Below, piece after piece: positions 63,523 through 64,000 of a stretch of 64,000 nucleotides of DNA. The notes under the pieces are model-generated. The model did not search any database. It had not been told where the DNA came from and was given only the letters and a program-made list of their open reading frames with translations. Position numbers and translations under genes: made by a program. The first letter of the stretch is position 1. Each line of letters starts with the position of its first letter. Origin of the DNA: Aquitalea magnusonii (GTDB taxonomy: Bacteria; Pseudomonadota; Gammaproteobacteria; Burkholderiales; Chromobacteriaceae); contig NZ_QJKC01000002.1 of the NCBI RefSeq assembly GCF_003202035.1, forward strand, positions 189,858 to 253,857, read 5' to 3'.

Positions 63523-64000
63523 TCACGGCCAGTCATGTGTGCGCAATGCCTCCAGCAATAATTCGGCCACCCGCTCGGTGGACGCCGGATTCTGACCGCT
63601 GATGACACGCTGGTCGACCAGCGCGAACGGGTCCCACGGCTCCGGTGCCTTGTGATAGTGGGCACCGCGCTTGACCACTTCGCTTTCCGGCAGGAAGGGC
63701 AGCTGCCCGGCCAGCCCGCTAAGCCGTTCCTCGGTATTGGAAAAGCAGCTGATCTGCTTGCCTTCGACCAGCAGGCTGCCATTGTCCAGCCGGATATTCA
63801 GCAAACCGGCGATACCATGACAAACCGCGCTGACCACGCCGCCTTGCTGGTAGATCGTGCGGCCTAGGTCTTGCAGCGCGGTATTGTCCGGAAAATCCCA
63901 CACCGCGCCATGGCCGCCGGCGTAATAGATGGCGGCATAGTCCTGCGGATTGACCGCGGTGGGCGGCAGCGTGGCGCCCAGCCGGTTCATGAAGCGCTTG
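63523..64000 (-). CDS. DJ-1/PfpI family protein (5' end cut by window edge)
   Basis: At least 155 C-terminal residues of a DJ-1/PfpI (class I glutamine-amidotransferase-like) protein. The nucleophile elbow VVSAVCHGIAGLLN carries the reactive Cys, and DYAAIYYAGGHGAVWDFPDN supplies the conserved Gly-rich loop. The end SGQNPASTERVAELLLEAL is typical of the Hsp31-like/YhbO-YajL branch, which handles glyoxal-type damage. The N terminus, including the start codon, lies beyond 64000; the Met at 63990 is internal. Confidence 0.85.
   Translation of the reverse strand, partial: KRFMNRLGATLPPTAVNPQDYAAIYYAGGHGAVWDFPDNTALQDLGRTIYQQGGVVSAVCHGIAGLLNIRLDNGSLLVEGKQISCFSNTEERLSGLAGQLPFLPESEVVKRGAHYHKAPEPWDPFALVDQRVISGQNPASTERVAELLLEALRTHDWP

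Overview
This is about 64 kb of a GC-rich (roughly 60%) bacterial chromosome. The gene content and protein style point to a betaproteobacterium of the order Neisseriales, most like the Chromobacteriaceae (Chromobacterium/Aquitalea/Vogesella group). That assignment is an inference from recognised gene families and from the order folC-SPOR-cvpA-purF-metZ; no database was searched. I see no insertion sequence, prophage, CRISPR array or integron. The window reads as ordinary core and soft-core chromosome with a few unusual modules.

Layout. 1-10.6 kb: tRNA-Asp, dsbB, a cytoplasmic patatin, pmbA, a darP-mog-yheT run, trpC, a patatin autotransporter (type Vd) and a divergent PilZ-like gene. 10.6-19.6 kb: a fatty-acid degradation block, all on the minus strand (psrA-like TetR regulator, fadE, thioesterase, fadL, fadN-like, fadA), with PsrA-type operators in front of psrA and fadL. 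19.7-26.3 kb: metZ, purF, cvpA, a SPOR protein, folC and two small genes, all on the minus strand. 26.4-32.5 kb: uup, a Tat-type NlpC/P60 lipoprotein, an unknown gene, an aromatic/aspartate aminotransferase, a small membrane protein, a cupin and a triple-domain CDGSH protein. 32.6-37.5 kb: clpB and a chemoreceptor. 37.8-42.0 kb: selD, mnmH and mnmC, together the late steps of wobble-uridine (mnm5s2U/mnm5se2U) modification. 42.1-44.4 kb: a thioesterase, a structured non-coding stretch ending in a terminator, a GntR/FCD regulator and a TauE/SafE permease. 44.7-53.4 kb: a complete high-affinity potassium system, kdpFABCDE, led by a 29-residue open frame and a KdpE-like box. 53.7-57.3 kb: three enzymes in tandem (nitrilase-fold amidase, ATP-grasp ligase, C45 Ntn-hydrolase). 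57.5-64 kb: an unknown protein, endonuclease I, a gluconate module (gntR, gntK, MFS permease) with two perfect LacI-type operators, a YflT-like stress protein, an ABM monooxygenase and a DJ-1/PfpI protein cut by the window edge.

The best candidate for an undescribed system is the amidase/ATP-grasp/C45 triad: one predicted amide-bond-forming enzyme flanked by two unrelated amide hydrolases. Next in interest are the hairpin-rich orphan-terminator RNA ahead of the GntR gene, the gntK operator that overlaps its own start codon, and the operator/promoter overlap at psrA.
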